Shown here: positions 12,714 to 24,453 of the stretch, in pieces
Position numbering within the stretch: position 1 is the stretch's first letter
Layout: each line of letters starts with the position of its first letter
Source: Tribonema minus
Taxonomy: Eukaryota > Sar > Xanthophyceae > Tribonematales > Tribonemataceae
Assembly (NCBI GenBank): GCA_017506865.1
Contig: JAFCMP010000223.1
Span: 124,001 to 188,000 of the forward strand
DNA: 64,000 nucleotides
Direction: 5' to 3'
Program-made: the position numbers and the translations under genes
The notes under the pieces: generated by a model
Databases searched by the model: none
Told to the model about the DNA's origin: nothing
What the model saw: only the letters and a program-made list of their open reading frames with translations

Positions 12714-13199
12714 GTACTTCCACCGGATAGAGTGCTGCACCAGCCCCTGTTGAGTCAAGATGCCAGCCTAGGCCTGCTGCAAAGCATGAAGCTGGTCCAG
12801 CAGCAAGTACCGTCACTTGCACATATACACTAGCGGCCCATCATGTCCATACTGCAGTTTCATCTCATATTTTTTGCTTGCCCTGCAGTCTGAATAACAA
12901 CACATAGCAAATGCACTCTTTTTCACAAATGGAATAAAAACTGACGTCACATTGACTCACAGGCACTCCACAAAACTTGAGCACAACTGCGTGCAATATC
13001 AAGATATACCACAGCCACCAATGGCTATGTATGGTGCATACCTCATGCCTGTACTCCATACTTGTCTCGATATTCGGTGATGGCCTGTAGTACCGCCGGG
13101 TGTTGGCCTGCTGTCAGGTACGATGCAATGTGTGTCAGGCATACCACACTGACGATCGTCGACTGGTATTCCAAACTGCACAGGGCCAGGCGCAGCAGC

Positions 13200-13215
13200 G
13201 GGGGGGGGGGGGGGG
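13200..13215. repeat. Poly-G tract
   Basis: An uninterrupted run of 16 G lies in the last intron of the unit 1 UMP synthase relic. The equivalent site in unit 2 (about 31042-31054) is also G-rich; unit 3 has a GGAGGAGG-type sequence there. Confidence 0.9.
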
Positions 13216-13736
13216 CGATGACATCAGAATGGCGCTTATGACGATGGTGCAAACTTTGAAGAAGCAAAACTCTTTGAAACATGTGGCTCAGCGCTGGTAG
13301 GCAAGGCCTGGCAGATGGGGTAATCAACGCAACTGTGCACCGGAAATGTGTGGTGATGCAAGCAGCATATGCTATCAAATTGAAAAGGGCAGCGGCTGAA
13401 ACACGGGGTCGGCATAACACATGTGCACGGTCAGCGCATTGTGCACCATAGAGGAGAACAAATCAATAACTCATGCTGCATCATGCTGCATCACTGCGCA
13501 GTTTTGTCCCTGCTATGCCTCACCAAATGTTTCGCTGAAAAAGGAACAGTGGCAACGCTGCACAGGCAGGATGAAACGTTGTTGCAATGAGCAGCCTTTC
13601 GCCATGTGGCACAATTTCGCTAGCAGCTCACAACACACCACCTGGACCGTTGGAAACATATCTGAATAAGATGAAAACAAGTCAAAAATCACCCCAAACC
13701 TCTTGCATCTGGTTGTGCGCAGCAGACCCCCCCTTG

Positions 13737-13761
13737 CACACACACACACACACACACACAC
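13737..13761. repeat. (CA)n microsatellite
   Basis: A perfect dinucleotide run of about 12 CA units. Shorter CA runs occur at the equivalent intron position in unit 2 (about 31565-31577) and unit 3 (about 50422). Confidence 0.95.
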
Positions 13762-13848
13762 CTTCAGAGAGGAGGGGCGTCTTATACTATAGCGTATGAT
13801 GGGGGGGTCTTGTACAAGGGCTGGGGGGGTTGCACCCCGCGATAGCAA

Positions 13849-13860
13849 GTACATCAATAC
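13849..13860 (+). repeat. Target-site duplication, left (GTACATCAATAC)
   Basis: This 12-bp sequence is repeated exactly at 16556-16567 and brackets the truncated LINE copy. Confidence 0.92.
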
Positions 13861-16555
13861 GCATTTAAGTGTGGATCGCGCCGCCATTGTGCGGGGACTT
13901 ATGCTCTTCTGTCCGGAGCTGCTCCCGCACTTTGAGTCCGTATACTGTGGTGACACTGCCCCAGAGATGCGAGTGGAGGTGAACGGTGAAGCTCGCATTA
14001 TCTGCTCCCACCTAGGGTGCCAGCAAAGGGACCCTCTAGGGCCGCTGTACTTTGCAGTGGCAGCGGCATTCCTACTCTTCTACCCTGATGGAGTGAGTGC
14101 GACGCCCGGCAGTATGCCGGCCTACGGCCACAGCACAGCGGAACCGCCAGCCCCGCACTGCGCTTTCCTGGATGACCTCAACGTGCTGCAAGCTGCCTAC
14201 TTCGACGATGCAGCGGCCGCTGGGGTGGCAGAGGTGATCCGTCGGCTTGCGGCAGGGGGCCTACGCGTTCGACCAGACAAGTCGCTGGCCATTGCCATGC
14301 GCGGCACAGTGTTTGATGAAGCGGCCAGAGCACGCCTGCGCGCCCTTGACATACCGTTTGTGGACGCCACCATGCCAGAATCCAGTCAGGGCTTTACGTC
14401 GGTCGGGGTACCTGTAGGGCACCCAGCCTATGTGCATGCTGCCATGAGCAAGCATCTTGTTGACGCAGGGACATGGCGATTGTCGTGGCAGCTAGCTGGG
14501 ATGGCGCGGCATCACCTACAGGCAGCACAGTTCATTCTGCGCAGGTCACTGACGAAGCGCATGGGCTTCTTAGCTCGGGTCGTTGACACGGCTTTGAGTG
14601 AGACATGGCTGCACGCATTTGACGGGTTCTGTGCATGGACGCTTGAACGCATGCTGCACCTGCACGGCTGCGCTACCGCGGCAGTCATGAAGTCACACCT
14701 GCTGGCCGCCTGCACTGCTGGTGACAATGAGGTAGCCAGCAGTGGCAGCGTGCTGGTATTGCCGCGCTTGGGCCCGCCAGAACTCACGGACATCGCAGTG
14801 CCACTGCGGGCGTCACGGTTGCCGGAGCGACGAGGCGGTCTGGGCATGCCGCTTTTGGGGCTACTGGCACCAGCCGCATACACGGCCCAGGCATGCACAA
14901 CACTGCGGCCTGCAATAATTCATGCCACTGTGGCAGCAGGGGCCCTGAGGCTCGGCACCGACGAACACGGCGCAGTCACCTGGTTCGCGCAGCACTCATG
15001 CGCAATACGCGAGGACCAGGGACTGCCGCCAATCATCGAGGCCGTGCGACGCTCTACGCGAGCGCTGACAGCTGATGGCGGCGAAAAATCACGCACAGCT
15101 GTGGCCGAGCAGCTCCCAGCATCGTTGCTACGGTGGGCAGCGGATACAACGGCCGCAGCGTCGACGCTCCCCACTGCGGTGCAAGCGATCTACGCCGCAA
15201 CTGCCGTCACGGAGACGGGGACCACTGAGCCAGCCCCACACACCCACGGCATTGTGCCTGGCGCCGAGGCGGCCGCTGCGGCGGCGACCGTACCTGGCCC
15301 TCAAGCCGCTGCCGCGGCTGCCTCTTCCACGCGCGCTAAAACACAAACTAGCGCGGAAGGAAGCAGCTGCAGCGGCGGGCAGGAGGACGACGACGACGAC
15401 TGGGAGGCCTATGCTGACGAGATCTGCAGAAAGGTAGTGCCCCGCCGCCGGCGCGGTCACTTCACGCACGGACTACAAGCCGGCCTTTCAAATGTTCTTC
15501 GACGTCAATACGAGGACTGCCTGGTGGAGGACCTAGAGGCTGCCTCGGCTGGTGCCGTGGGCAAGCCGACGCAGGCTACACTTATTGGTGACTTGCGTGA
15601 CACCAGCCGCCGCCGCCAACAGGCTAGCGCGCGGGTCCTGGCGCAGCTGCGCAGCCAGCGTGCGTCCGGGGCAATGGCGTGGATGAGCGTGCCACCCGCT
15701 GCCAATGACCGCCCGGGTGCGGCGCCCATGTCCAGTATGGCAGCAGCCACGATGATTATGGTTGCGATCTTTATAGACGGGTGGGGCATACAGGGCGAGG
15801 TGTGCCCATGGCGGTGCAGTGACGTGAGCCCCACCTCCACGCATGCGATCAGCTGCCCCAGCCAGCACATACGGGGGCACAACGCGACACACACTGCCCA
15901 AAAGCGGTGCCTACAGCGCATCTTGAGACAGCACCATGTCTCTATTGTCCGCAATGAGGACGCTAGCGTCTTCAAGGTACCGGGGTATCGGGCGGACACA
16001 GTCATTGACCCAGGGTGTCTGCACTTTAGCAGTGCATACCGTAACAAGGGAATAGTGCTAGACACAAGTGTGCGCGCACCCACAGCGAGCTCGTACCTGA
16101 CAGGCAAAACAAATGCCTCGAACACGGACGGCTATGCTGCTGGGGTGGGGGAGGACGCGAAGGTCAAGCACCACACCGGCACCTTGACGTCATCTTGGGC
16201 TTTTGTGCCATTCGTGCAGGAGTCGTACGGACGGCTGGGCAAGCAGACAAGCCTTTTTGTTAAGGAGTTGGCAATGCACTCAGCACTGTGCTCAGGGGGG
16301 GGGAAGGCAGATGTGTTACGCAAGGCCGGGTTAGCTAAGCGTCAGATCCACATTGAGCTGAGCATATCGCTGGCGCGGGAGTTGGCGGAGCGCGTCATGG
16401 CATACACACGTGGAGCGCGAATGCTGGGCTGTGTTGCGGCGCCGGTATCCAAACTCCTAGGGCACAGCGCAGACTAGGCTGCTGCGTTGACGCAAGCTTT
16501 TCGATTGCATAGGCAACCCGGCCTCCCTTGGGCCTTTATAAATACAAGTCCATAC
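13861..16555 (+). mobile_element. 5'-truncated LINE copy in UMP synthase intron
   Basis: It is nearly identical to 10018-12713 of the long copy, starting inside RT motif A and ending at the same ...CCATAC tail. Perfect 12-bp target-site duplications flank it. The 5' truncation is the usual product of incomplete target-primed reverse transcription. The close match to the long copy suggests recent activity. Confidence 0.95.
13866..16477 (+). pseudogene. Truncated LINE polyprotein (RT palm to RLE)
   Basis: The frame is open from 13796, but codons before about 13861 are host sequence. Element coding starts just after the first half of RT motif A, so one catalytic Asp is missing. It contains motif B with GCQQRDPLGP (Gly-to-Arg relative to the long copy), FLDD, the zinc finger and the full restriction-like endonuclease, ending LLGHSAD. 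Unlike the long copy it has no frameshift at the acidic EDDDDDWEAYADE stretch. It is dead as an autonomous element. Confidence 0.9.
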
Positions 16556-16567
16556 GTACATCAATAC
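16556..16567 (+). repeat. Target-site duplication, right (GTACATCAATAC)
   Basis: Exact copy of 13849-13860, immediately after the ...CCATAC end of the LINE. Confidence 0.92.
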
Positions 16568-17107
16568 ATACATACCTCCTTCTCCACCTGCTGTACAGCG
16601 GGAAGCTCGCTGCCCCCGCCCTTCTCCATCGTCCAGCGCAATCACTACGCCCGCAGGCACCGCCCCCGCCGCCGTCAGCATGTCCATTGCCTCACGTATT
16701 GCCGTACCCGCCGTTATCACATCGTCCACTATGAGCACGCGCTTCCCCTTCACGTCAGCTCCAACAAGGAGACCGCCCTCGCCATGATCTTTCTTCTCTT
16801 TGCGGGTGTACGTGTATTCGACGTCCCGGCCGTGGCTTTCGTAGAGCGTGTGTGCGACGGCAGCGCCCAGCGGTATGCCCTTGTATGCGGGGCCAAATAC
16901 AACGGTGAAGTCGAGCTGCGGTGGCGGGTAACAGGAGTGCAGTCGTGAGTGATATGTGCGGTCTGGTCGTGTGTTGTAAATGCATGCTGTACTAAGTGTG
17001 CGTGCACATTATGCAGCCCTAACCCTACACATATCCCCAGACACATGTGCGCCCAGCCCCCGCATTTGTGTCATCAGCCTTCACTGCAAAGTTCAACAAC
17101 AACTTCA

Positions 17108-17371
<264 letters not shown>

Positions 17372-18001
17372 CTAAGCGGCGGCGCATTTTTCTAGTGTTG
17401 ACGCGGAGGCGTCCGGCAGGCAGCGGGCTCGCGGAGGGGGACGCGGCGGACTGGGCGGGGGCTCAAGCTCGGCTGCTGACGCTGGTCGCGGCCGAGAGGG
17501 GGGTGGAGGAATCACCGGTACTGCAGCGTCGCGGAGGCGACCGTCGTTAGCGCTGATGAGGTGCCTTTCTACCGCTTCTGTGTGCGCAACGTTGCGGCGC
17601 CGGAGCTGCAGTGCTCTCCATGCGGCAGCCGTGCCCCATGCTGCGCAGCTCGTGTCTGCGGCTGCCGTACAGCGGCTCTGATGGCGGCAGCGGCGTGCTG
17701 CGGCACAACGCGCAGAATACGACAGAGCACCCCGCGGAAGTAGCAGCGGTGCGACGCCTCACTTGGGAGCAACTGTTGCAAGCTAGCACGTTCGAGGGCT
17801 ACGACTGGCCGGAGCCGGCGCTGGGCGCGCGCAGCGCCAACATGCACATGCTCGCCAACGCGGTACCGCCACGCATGTGGGAGGCTCTGTTTAAAGCAGG
17901 CGCACTTCACTTGGCGGGAGAGCAGCGCACGCGGGAGCGCTGCAGTTGAGCAGCTCAGCAAGCAGCAGCAAGGGGAATTTCTTGACGCGCTGGCGGCGGG
18001 C

Positions 18002-18871
18002 TTGGAGCCGGTGGCGGTACGGCAGGCGCCGCGGCAGCTGCGCCGCCGTGAGACGCGCAGCCCCTGGCGGGTTGAGGCTAGCGTCATGGTGGATTGCGCG
18101 CTGGCGGCGCTGGCGGCGGCAGACAAGGAGATGTACACGGCGTACAGGGCGGCTTGGCGGGCGCCGCTCATCGACGCAGAGGAGCATTACTACTTGTGCA
18201 TTGCGGAGGGGGTGGCGCGACATAGCACTGAGGTGGGCGCCTCGGCGCCCGCCCTTCAGTTTACGCGCCACATAGCAGATAGACGGGGGGTTGAGTTGGG
18301 GGCGGCAGGCGGCGCGCCGACCCCCTACGACGGCGGCTTCTGCGACATCATGCGTAGGAGGCTCACCCAGGTGCGCGCGGCGCACGCTGAGCGGAGCAAG
18401 GGGGGCTCTATGGGCGCGGGGGGGGACCTGGCGTATATGGAGCGCTGCATCAAGATGTGGCATCGCGACATCGCGCACGACGCGCGCGCTCGCGCGCGCG
18501 ACGATGCCGCTGCTGCTGCGGAGGCACTCGGCGGCCGCGCGCATGGTGCGCGCGCGGGCGTGCGTGACGCGGCCGCTGCTGCCGCTGCTGCTGCGGAGAC
18601 GCTTGGTGGCAGCGGCGCGCATGGCGCGCGCGCGGGCGCGCGCGACGCGGCCGCTGCTGCCGTTGCGGCTACGGGGGCGCTTGACGGCGGCGGCGCACAT
18701 GGTGCGCGCGCGGGCGTGCGCGACGCGCTGCCGCTGCTGCTGTGGAGCACTGCAGCGCCGCCGGGCAGCGCGGCGCCGCGGCGGCGGCCGATCACGGGAG
18801 CGCTGTGGCCATCGCCGTGCGGCGCAGCGCAAGCGCTGCCGCTGAGCGCTGTGGCAACGCTGCTGCGGTGA
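18002..18871 (+). pseudogene. Gag-like Ala-rich ORF of the chromovirus
   Basis: A 289-codon frame lies upstream of the pol segments, the position expected for gag. The first ~150 residues are of mixed composition (around AEEHYYLCIAEGVARHS). The rest is three tandem ~35-residue repeats built on GAHGARAGVRDAAAAA, about 18517-18725. I do not recognise a capsid or zinc-knuckle motif, so the gag assignment rests on position only. Confidence 0.4.
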
Positions 18872-18957
18872 CTGCCGCCGCGGGCGGTGCAGCTGCTGGG
18901 GCAAAGCGCAACCGCTCAGACGCGGAGGCAGGCGAGGCGCGCGCGTGCCTCAAGCGT

Positions 18958-19715
18958 CATGAGCGGCACCGCTGCCGCGTCGATTGCCGACGATAAGAAT
19001 GCACCGCTGATGTCGATGCCGAGGTAGAGCCGCGCGCCGCCGAGAGCGTTGAAGATGTCCTCTATCATGTGCAGTGGCACCTTGGGGATGATGCTCATGA
19101 CGTTGAGATTCCTGTAGTTGACCGTGATGCGCGCCGTGCCGTCAGGCTTCATCACGCCAACCACAGGTGAGCTCCACTCCGACTGCGAAGGGCGTATGGT
19201 GCCCGCCGCCAGCAGTTTGTCTACCTCCACGCGGATGAGTGCTGTCATCTGTGGGCTGTACCGGTACGGCCGGTCCACCACGGGGTGCGCGCTGTCGCGC
19301 AGCGCGATGCGGAACTGCAGCGTGGTGCAGTACCCCAAGTCTCATTTGTGCTTTGAGAAGTCTTTGGTGAAGAGCGCGAGCTCGAACACCAGCCGCGCCA
19401 CCTGATTCGCCGACCACCCCTCTATCTGCACGCTCACCTTCAGCACTGCCAGGTGTGGTGCGAGCTCCTCCCGCGCCGTTGCTAGCACCGCTGCGACCGC
19501 CGGGTCGCTGCTGACTGCCTCGCCGAGCGGAGCTTCGAGCTTCTGCGGCGCCTGTCAAACAGCCCCATGATTGTTTCCACGTGCAGCAGCGTTACCGCCT
19601 GCCGCTGCGTGCCGTCAACCTCATCGCCGAGGCTTAGCGCAGCAGCGCACACCATCAGGGGTTTTGTGCGCTGCCGCGCCGCCGGCGAGAGTACGGGCGT
19701 TAGCTGTGCCCGTAG
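18958..19715 (-). pseudogene. Chromovirus protease/RT amino-terminal block, inverted
   Basis: On the - strand this block reads as the start of a Ty3/gypsy RT: DLGYCTTLQFRIALRD, then PVVDRPYRYSP, VDKLLAAGTIRPSQSEWSSP, VNYRNLNV and motif A LGIDISGAF, ending at VPLMT. All following pol segments are on +, beginning with SFGLYEWTRCPQG near 19730, which is what should come right after PLMT. A TGA interrupts the frame just before DLGYC, and a frame change near 19555 separates a pre-RT segment. The inversion splits RT into two opposed halves. Confidence 0.75.
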
Positions 19716-20690
19716 CTCACCGTCACGGCCACGTCATTCGGCCTGTACGAGTGGACGCGCTGCCCGCAGGGCGCGGTGCGGCGCGCCGGGTCGCTTCATG
19801 CGGCTGATGGAGATCGTGCTGCAGGGCGCCGAGCGCGTGCAGTTATTCATTGACGACATCATCGTCACTCGCCGGACGTCGACACGCACCTCGACAACCT
19901 ACACGCGCTCATGCTGCGCATGCGCAAGCACGGCATCAAGCTGGCGCCAGCGAAGATGCACGTCGGCTGCACGCGCATCAAGTTCCTAGGGCACATAATT
20001 GAAGTTGGCGGCGTTCGGCCTGACCCGGACAAGGTCACTGCGCTCATGCAGATGCCGGTGCCGGAGGACAATTCCGCCTTGCGCAGCTGGCTTGGGCTGG
20101 CGAACTACTACAGGCGATTTGTCTGGGGGATGGCGGAGGTCACAGCGCCTTTGACGGCGCTGATGGCGAAGGACGCACCCTTTCACATGGGGGAGGCGCA
20201 GCTGGCGGCGCTGGAGGAGGTCAGCACGGCGCTGTCGTTACATGCGCTGATGACCTTCCCGGACCACGCAGCCGCCGGCGACGGCACGTGGCCGTTCATC
20301 TTAGCCACTGACACGTCGAAGCTCGGCTTTGGCGCGGTGCTGTCGCAGGCGGACGTGGCAGGTGTGGAGCACGCCATCGCGTCTGCCAGCCGCGCGACAC
20401 TAAAGCACCAGCGGAACTGGACCACCACGGACCTAGAAACGTTCGGGGTGGTGTTTGGGGTCAAGAAGTTTCGGCACCTGCTGTGGGGTACGCCGTTCAT
20501 CATCGACACCAACCATCGCGCGCTCTTGTGGCTCGAGAGTTGCAAGGACAAGACGGCGCGGCTGGCGAGGTTGTTTGAGTTTCTGGGGGCGTTTCCGCAT
20601 ACCATACGGTACAAGGAGGGCACGCGGAACGGCAACGCGGACGGCTTCAGTCGCAACCCCATACCGGCGACGGCAGCCGATGCAGCGGAG
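19716..20690 (+). pseudogene. Chromovirus RT carboxy half and RNase H
   Basis: After a frame break near 19770 the sequence gives the RT catalytic motif VQLFIDDIIV (about 19837-19866), then the thumb FLGHIIEVGGVRPDPDKV and LGLANYYRRFV. RNase H follows with ATDTSKLGFGAVLSQ, TTTDLETFGVV and the HTIRYKEGTRNGNADGFSR end. This motif order is diagnostic of Ty3/gypsy pol. The frame from 19911 stays open to 21533, running into low-complexity sequence. Confidence 0.85.
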
Positions 20691-22072
20691 GAAGCGGCTG
20701 ACGAGCTCGTGGAGGCGTACCGCATGGCTGACGCCGCGGCGGCAGCGCCTGGCTCATCTGACCGCGCGACGCGCGTCGCCGCCGCGATGATCGAGGACTT
20801 GTGCGCGCGCATCCACTGCGCGCTGGAGGCCTCCGAGGAGGAAGACGGAAGTAGCCCACGCGGGGGCGGGGGCGCTGCCCTAGGGGATTGGTCTTGGACC
20901 GACACGCGCTCAGCAGGCACCGGCGCGACACACGTTTACGCGCTGGAGCTTGGGCGCACGTCGCGCGGCGTCGCGCGCGGCCGCGCGGGCGGCCGCAGCG
21001 GCAGCGCGAGGCAGCGCCAGTACTGTCGCAGCTGCGGCTGGCGCCGCGGCGGTAGGAGCTGCGGAGGGGGGCGATGCGCGGCGCGGCGGCGCGGCGGCGG
21101 CGCAGCGCAACGATGCTGCTACTGCTGCTGCTGCCGCCTCAGCCGCAGCAGCGCGGCGCGGCGGCGCAGCGGCGACGCAGCGCGGCAATGCTGCTGCTGC
21201 TGCTGCCGCCTCTGCCGCAGCGGCGCGGCGCGGCGGTGCAGCGGCAGCGCAGCGCGGCGGTGCCGCCACTACTGCTGGCGCTGCTGCTGCCGCTGCAGCT
21301 GCTGCTACTGCTACCGGACAGCGCGACGCTGCTGCCGCCACCGCGGGTGGCAACCTCAGCGGCGGCGCTATCAGCAGCGGGACTGCGGAGTGCGGAGTAC
21401 TGCGGCGCAGCGGGCGCCGCGGCGGGGAATGGCGATGCGCTGGGCGCGGAGCACCGACACGGGGCAAGCATGGGGGGGCGGAATGGCGCTGCCGGGGCAG
21501 TGCCACCGCCCGTCACTGAAACAGCAGCGGTAGCGGGGGCGGAGCACCGTTACGGGGCAAGCATGGGCGGGTGGAACAGCGCTGCCGGGGCAGTGCAGCC
21601 GCCCGTCACTGATACAACAGCGGTTGTGGGGGCGGAGCTCAATCATGGGCCGCGGGCGCCACTGGACGGAGGAATGCCGCCGCTGCGGCGGGGCGCGGCG
21701 GACACGCGACGCGCGCACAGCTGCGCGCGGCGCAGCGGCTGCTGCCGCCGCTGCGGCAGGAGGGCGCGGCGGCGCGCACGACGCGCGCGCGGGTACGCGT
21801 GGCGCCGCTGCTGCCGCCGCTGCGGCAGGAGAGCGCGGCGACGCGCACAACGCACGCGCGGGCACGCGCGGCGCCGCTGCTGCCGCCGCTGCCGCGGGAG
21901 GGGCGCGCGGCGCGGAGAAGACATGTTCTTCTCCGCCGCCGCAGGGGGGTTTTGAGGGGGGGCGCGGCGCGGAGGAGGCGGCCCCTTCCCTGCCACGTCA
22001 GCCACGCGCACCAGAACCATCGGGCTCGAGCGCTGGCGGCGCTGCCGCAGCCAAGGTGGCTGCGGCGGCACC
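20690..22072 (+). repeat. Ala/Arg-rich low-complexity linker with tandem repeats
   Basis: About 1.4 kb of GC-rich, nearly triplet-periodic sequence between RNase H and integrase, open in several frames on both strands. It includes a ~90-bp tandem repeat at about 21440-21630 (GAEHRYGASMGG-type units) and further units at about 21690-21915 with the GARAG-type peptide also seen in the gag-like ORF. It probably arose by slippage within the element. Confidence 0.65.
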
Positions 22073-23048
22073 TTGGCTGCGGCGGGCGCCGCGGCTGCGC
22101 ACCGGCGCGCCGCTGATCAGTCAGCAGGCGTCAACGCGGCGCTGAGCACTGACTCGCGCACGCTCGGCGCCATGACGGCGGCGGACTGGCGCGCAGCCCA
22201 AGACGCAGATCCCTTCTGCAGCGCCATGATCTCCTACTGCGGCGACCCTACTGCCCTCCCCAGCGACAAGGAGCTGCTGGCTCTTGTCAAGAAGCATAGG
22301 GAGGCGTGCAGCTCGGAGTGGGCTGCGGGGGTGAAGCTGCTGTGCCGGCGCGAATGCGGACTTGACGGCGAGCTTGGAGACGCCGTGCTTGTCATACCAC
22401 TCGCGCTGCGCGACAAGGTACTACACTGCTTGCACGGGGAGGTGTGGGCGGGGCATCATGGGGTTAGGAGGACCATGGAGCTGGTGCAGCGCCATGAGTG
22501 GTGGCCGGGATGGAGCGTCTCAGTCACTCACTGTGTGGAGCACTGCTGGCCGTGCCAGGCGCGCAAGGGCAGCGGCCAGTGCGCGCGCATGCCCACCATC
22601 TACAGAGAGCTACCACCGCACCCATTTCACACGGTTTCAACGGACTGCTTCCGCCGCTTCCAGTTTCGGCCAGCGGCAGCATGTACGTGCACGTGTTCAT
22701 GTGCCTGCTGACGTCACACATTGCAGTGTACGCGGTGCGGGAGGCGGAGAACACAGCGGTGCGGGCGGCCGAGCTGCTGGTGGACGATTACAGCACGCTC
22801 TCTACGGCATGCCCCACACACTGCTCAGCGACCGGGGGTCGCAGTACACGGCGGAGGTGGCGCGCGAGGTGTACGCGCTCATGGGGGTGCGCAAGCTATA
22901 CCCCACAGCGTACCACCCGCAGGCGAACGGCCAGGCGGAGCGCTTCATGAAGTCACTCGCACAGATGCTGGCGATGGCAGTGAGCAGCGCTCAGAGCGAC
23001 TCGGATCGGTGGATCAACCACGTCGCCTTCGCGCACAACTCGCATTAA
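22073..23048 (+). pseudogene. Chromovirus integrase: HHCC finger and catalytic core
   Basis: The first frame has an integrase zinc finger (HCLHGEVWAGHH ... HCVEHCWPC). The core is spread over three frames: TVSTDC with the first catalytic Asp, then MYVHVFMCLLTSHIAVYAV near 22681, then HTLLSDRGSQYTAEVAREV with the second Asp and YHPQANGQAERFMKSL with the Glu. At least two frameshifts break the core and a TAA at 23046-23048 replaces a codon after AFAHNSH. Confidence 0.85.
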
Positions 23049-23075
23049 CACCGCGAGCGCGACTGCTCGACGTTC

Positions 23076-24026
23076 TTGCTGGTGATGGGGAGGGAGCCGC
23101 GGGTAGCGCTCCACACCATTTTGGGGCAGGTTGCTGAGGGGGAGGAGTGGCGCGCTAGCGACAGCACCTGCGCGATCCTCGCAGAGATGCGGGAGCGGCA
23201 GTCATATGCCATCGCGATGCTGCACAGGCGCGCGGAGCGGGTTAAGCGCGAGCGCTTCATGCGTGGCAATGTGACGCTGGCGCGCGCATTCAACTTGCGC
23301 AGCGAGCCGGAGCGGGGTGACCTCAGGCTTGTGTGGGTGCACTCCAAGCCCATCATGCACACGGCGACTTCCAGAGCGGAGCACGGCGACACGTGGCGCG
23401 CAGTGCTCAGCAGGAAGATGCTAGATCAGTGGGTGGGGCCTCACAGGGTTATAGCAGTAGGGCAGTGTATCACGGGAATATGCTGGTTCAGTCAAACGTG
23501 GTGCCGTTGGAGATGGGACAGCGGTCCAACTCGGGTCACGGTGTGGCGCGGCAAGCTATGTCGTGACCCTGGCGGAGCGACCGGCAAGCCCGTGGGGCTG
23601 CCCAAGGGCTACGTGCGCTACTTGCTCAGCAGAAACCCGCTCGCGGCACCGGCGCCGCAATTGGTTGGGGAGGACGACGTTACGTGGACTTCGGATCGGC
23701 ATGGAGTGGAGGCGGTGGTGGGGCACAGGATTGTGCGTGACCGCAGGGGGGGGCCGGGGGAGTTACAGTATCTGGTGCGCTGGGAGGGCGCGCACGTGGC
23801 GGATACCTGGGAGGCGGCCAATCTCCCTGACGCGTGCGAGCTAGCACGCAACAACGGAGTACTGGAACACGGCGAACGCTGCGGGCGTGGCGCTTGCCGA
23901 CGGCGGCACATCGGTTGTGCAGGGGCGCGTACGGCAGGCGCATCAGCGCACCAATGGTGGCGGGGGGCCTACGGTCAGGCTCGCGGGAGGCAAATACGAG
24001 TTGCCACAGGGGGTTCGGCGGTTTAG
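23076..24026 (+). pseudogene. Chromovirus integrase carboxy end and chromodomain
   Basis: This continues directly from the previous frame after the TAA. It contains the GREPRVAL segment, the carboxy domain (KMLDQWVGPHRVIAV) and, at about 23690-23850, a chromodomain with GVEAVVGHRIVRDR, LQYLVRWEGAHVADTWEAA and LPDACEL. A chromodomain behind integrase defines chromoviruses and is thought to guide integration to particular chromatin. Confidence 0.82.
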
Positions 24027-24357
24027 GGGGGTGCCCACTGCAGAGTTGCTTTATGGCCCAGAAATTATGGGGGCTAGGATATTAATGCGGTGGCACTTCC
24101 CAGAGCTACCAGAGGGGGAGCGGCTGCAGTCACTGTGGTGCGAGGGGGTCGTGCGCCGGGGCGTATCTACTCTACGCAAGAGCAGCGGCGCTCAGTCGAG
24201 ACGTGCACGGGGTAGCACGCTGAACATTGATTGGTTTGGCGATCCGCGCGCGCGCGAAACGCCGTTGTTGCTAGACAAGTACTTGGACAGCACCGAGTTT
24301 ACTGCGCTTAAGGACAGGTGGTTTCCCTTCAGGGACAAGAAACAGTTGATGATTTGA
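23887..24357 (+). pseudogene. Carboxy-terminal extra domain of chromovirus pol
   Basis: A 156-codon frame overlaps the end of the chromodomain frame. It contains LLYGPEIMGARILMRW, LQSLWCEGVV and TLNIDWFGDP. I do not recognise the domain. Its mixed composition and position before the purine tract suggest it is the true carboxy end of the polyprotein, reached after a frameshift. Confidence 0.5.
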
Positions 24358-24453
24358 GGCAAGGTGATCACTGGGGGGGGGGTAAGTGTGAGCCTCTATT
24401 TAAAAGTGTTTTCCCTCAGACTCTTACCGCATGATTTGGGGCGAAGTAGTCAC

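Noticed and set aside
6930-12730. GTACTC / GTACTT as target-site duplication of the long LINE
   Set aside because: Similarity stops after five bases, and unit 3 alignment indicates a host deletion instead.
17891-18904. Long - strand open frame of 337 codons opposite the gag-like ORF
   Set aside because: Arg/Pro/Ser-rich mirror of a GC-rich repetitive + strand region, with no domain; typical antisense shadow.
20950-21955. Several overlapping Ala- or Arg-rich frames as separate genes
   Set aside because: All derive from one GC-rich, triplet-periodic stretch inside the chromovirus.
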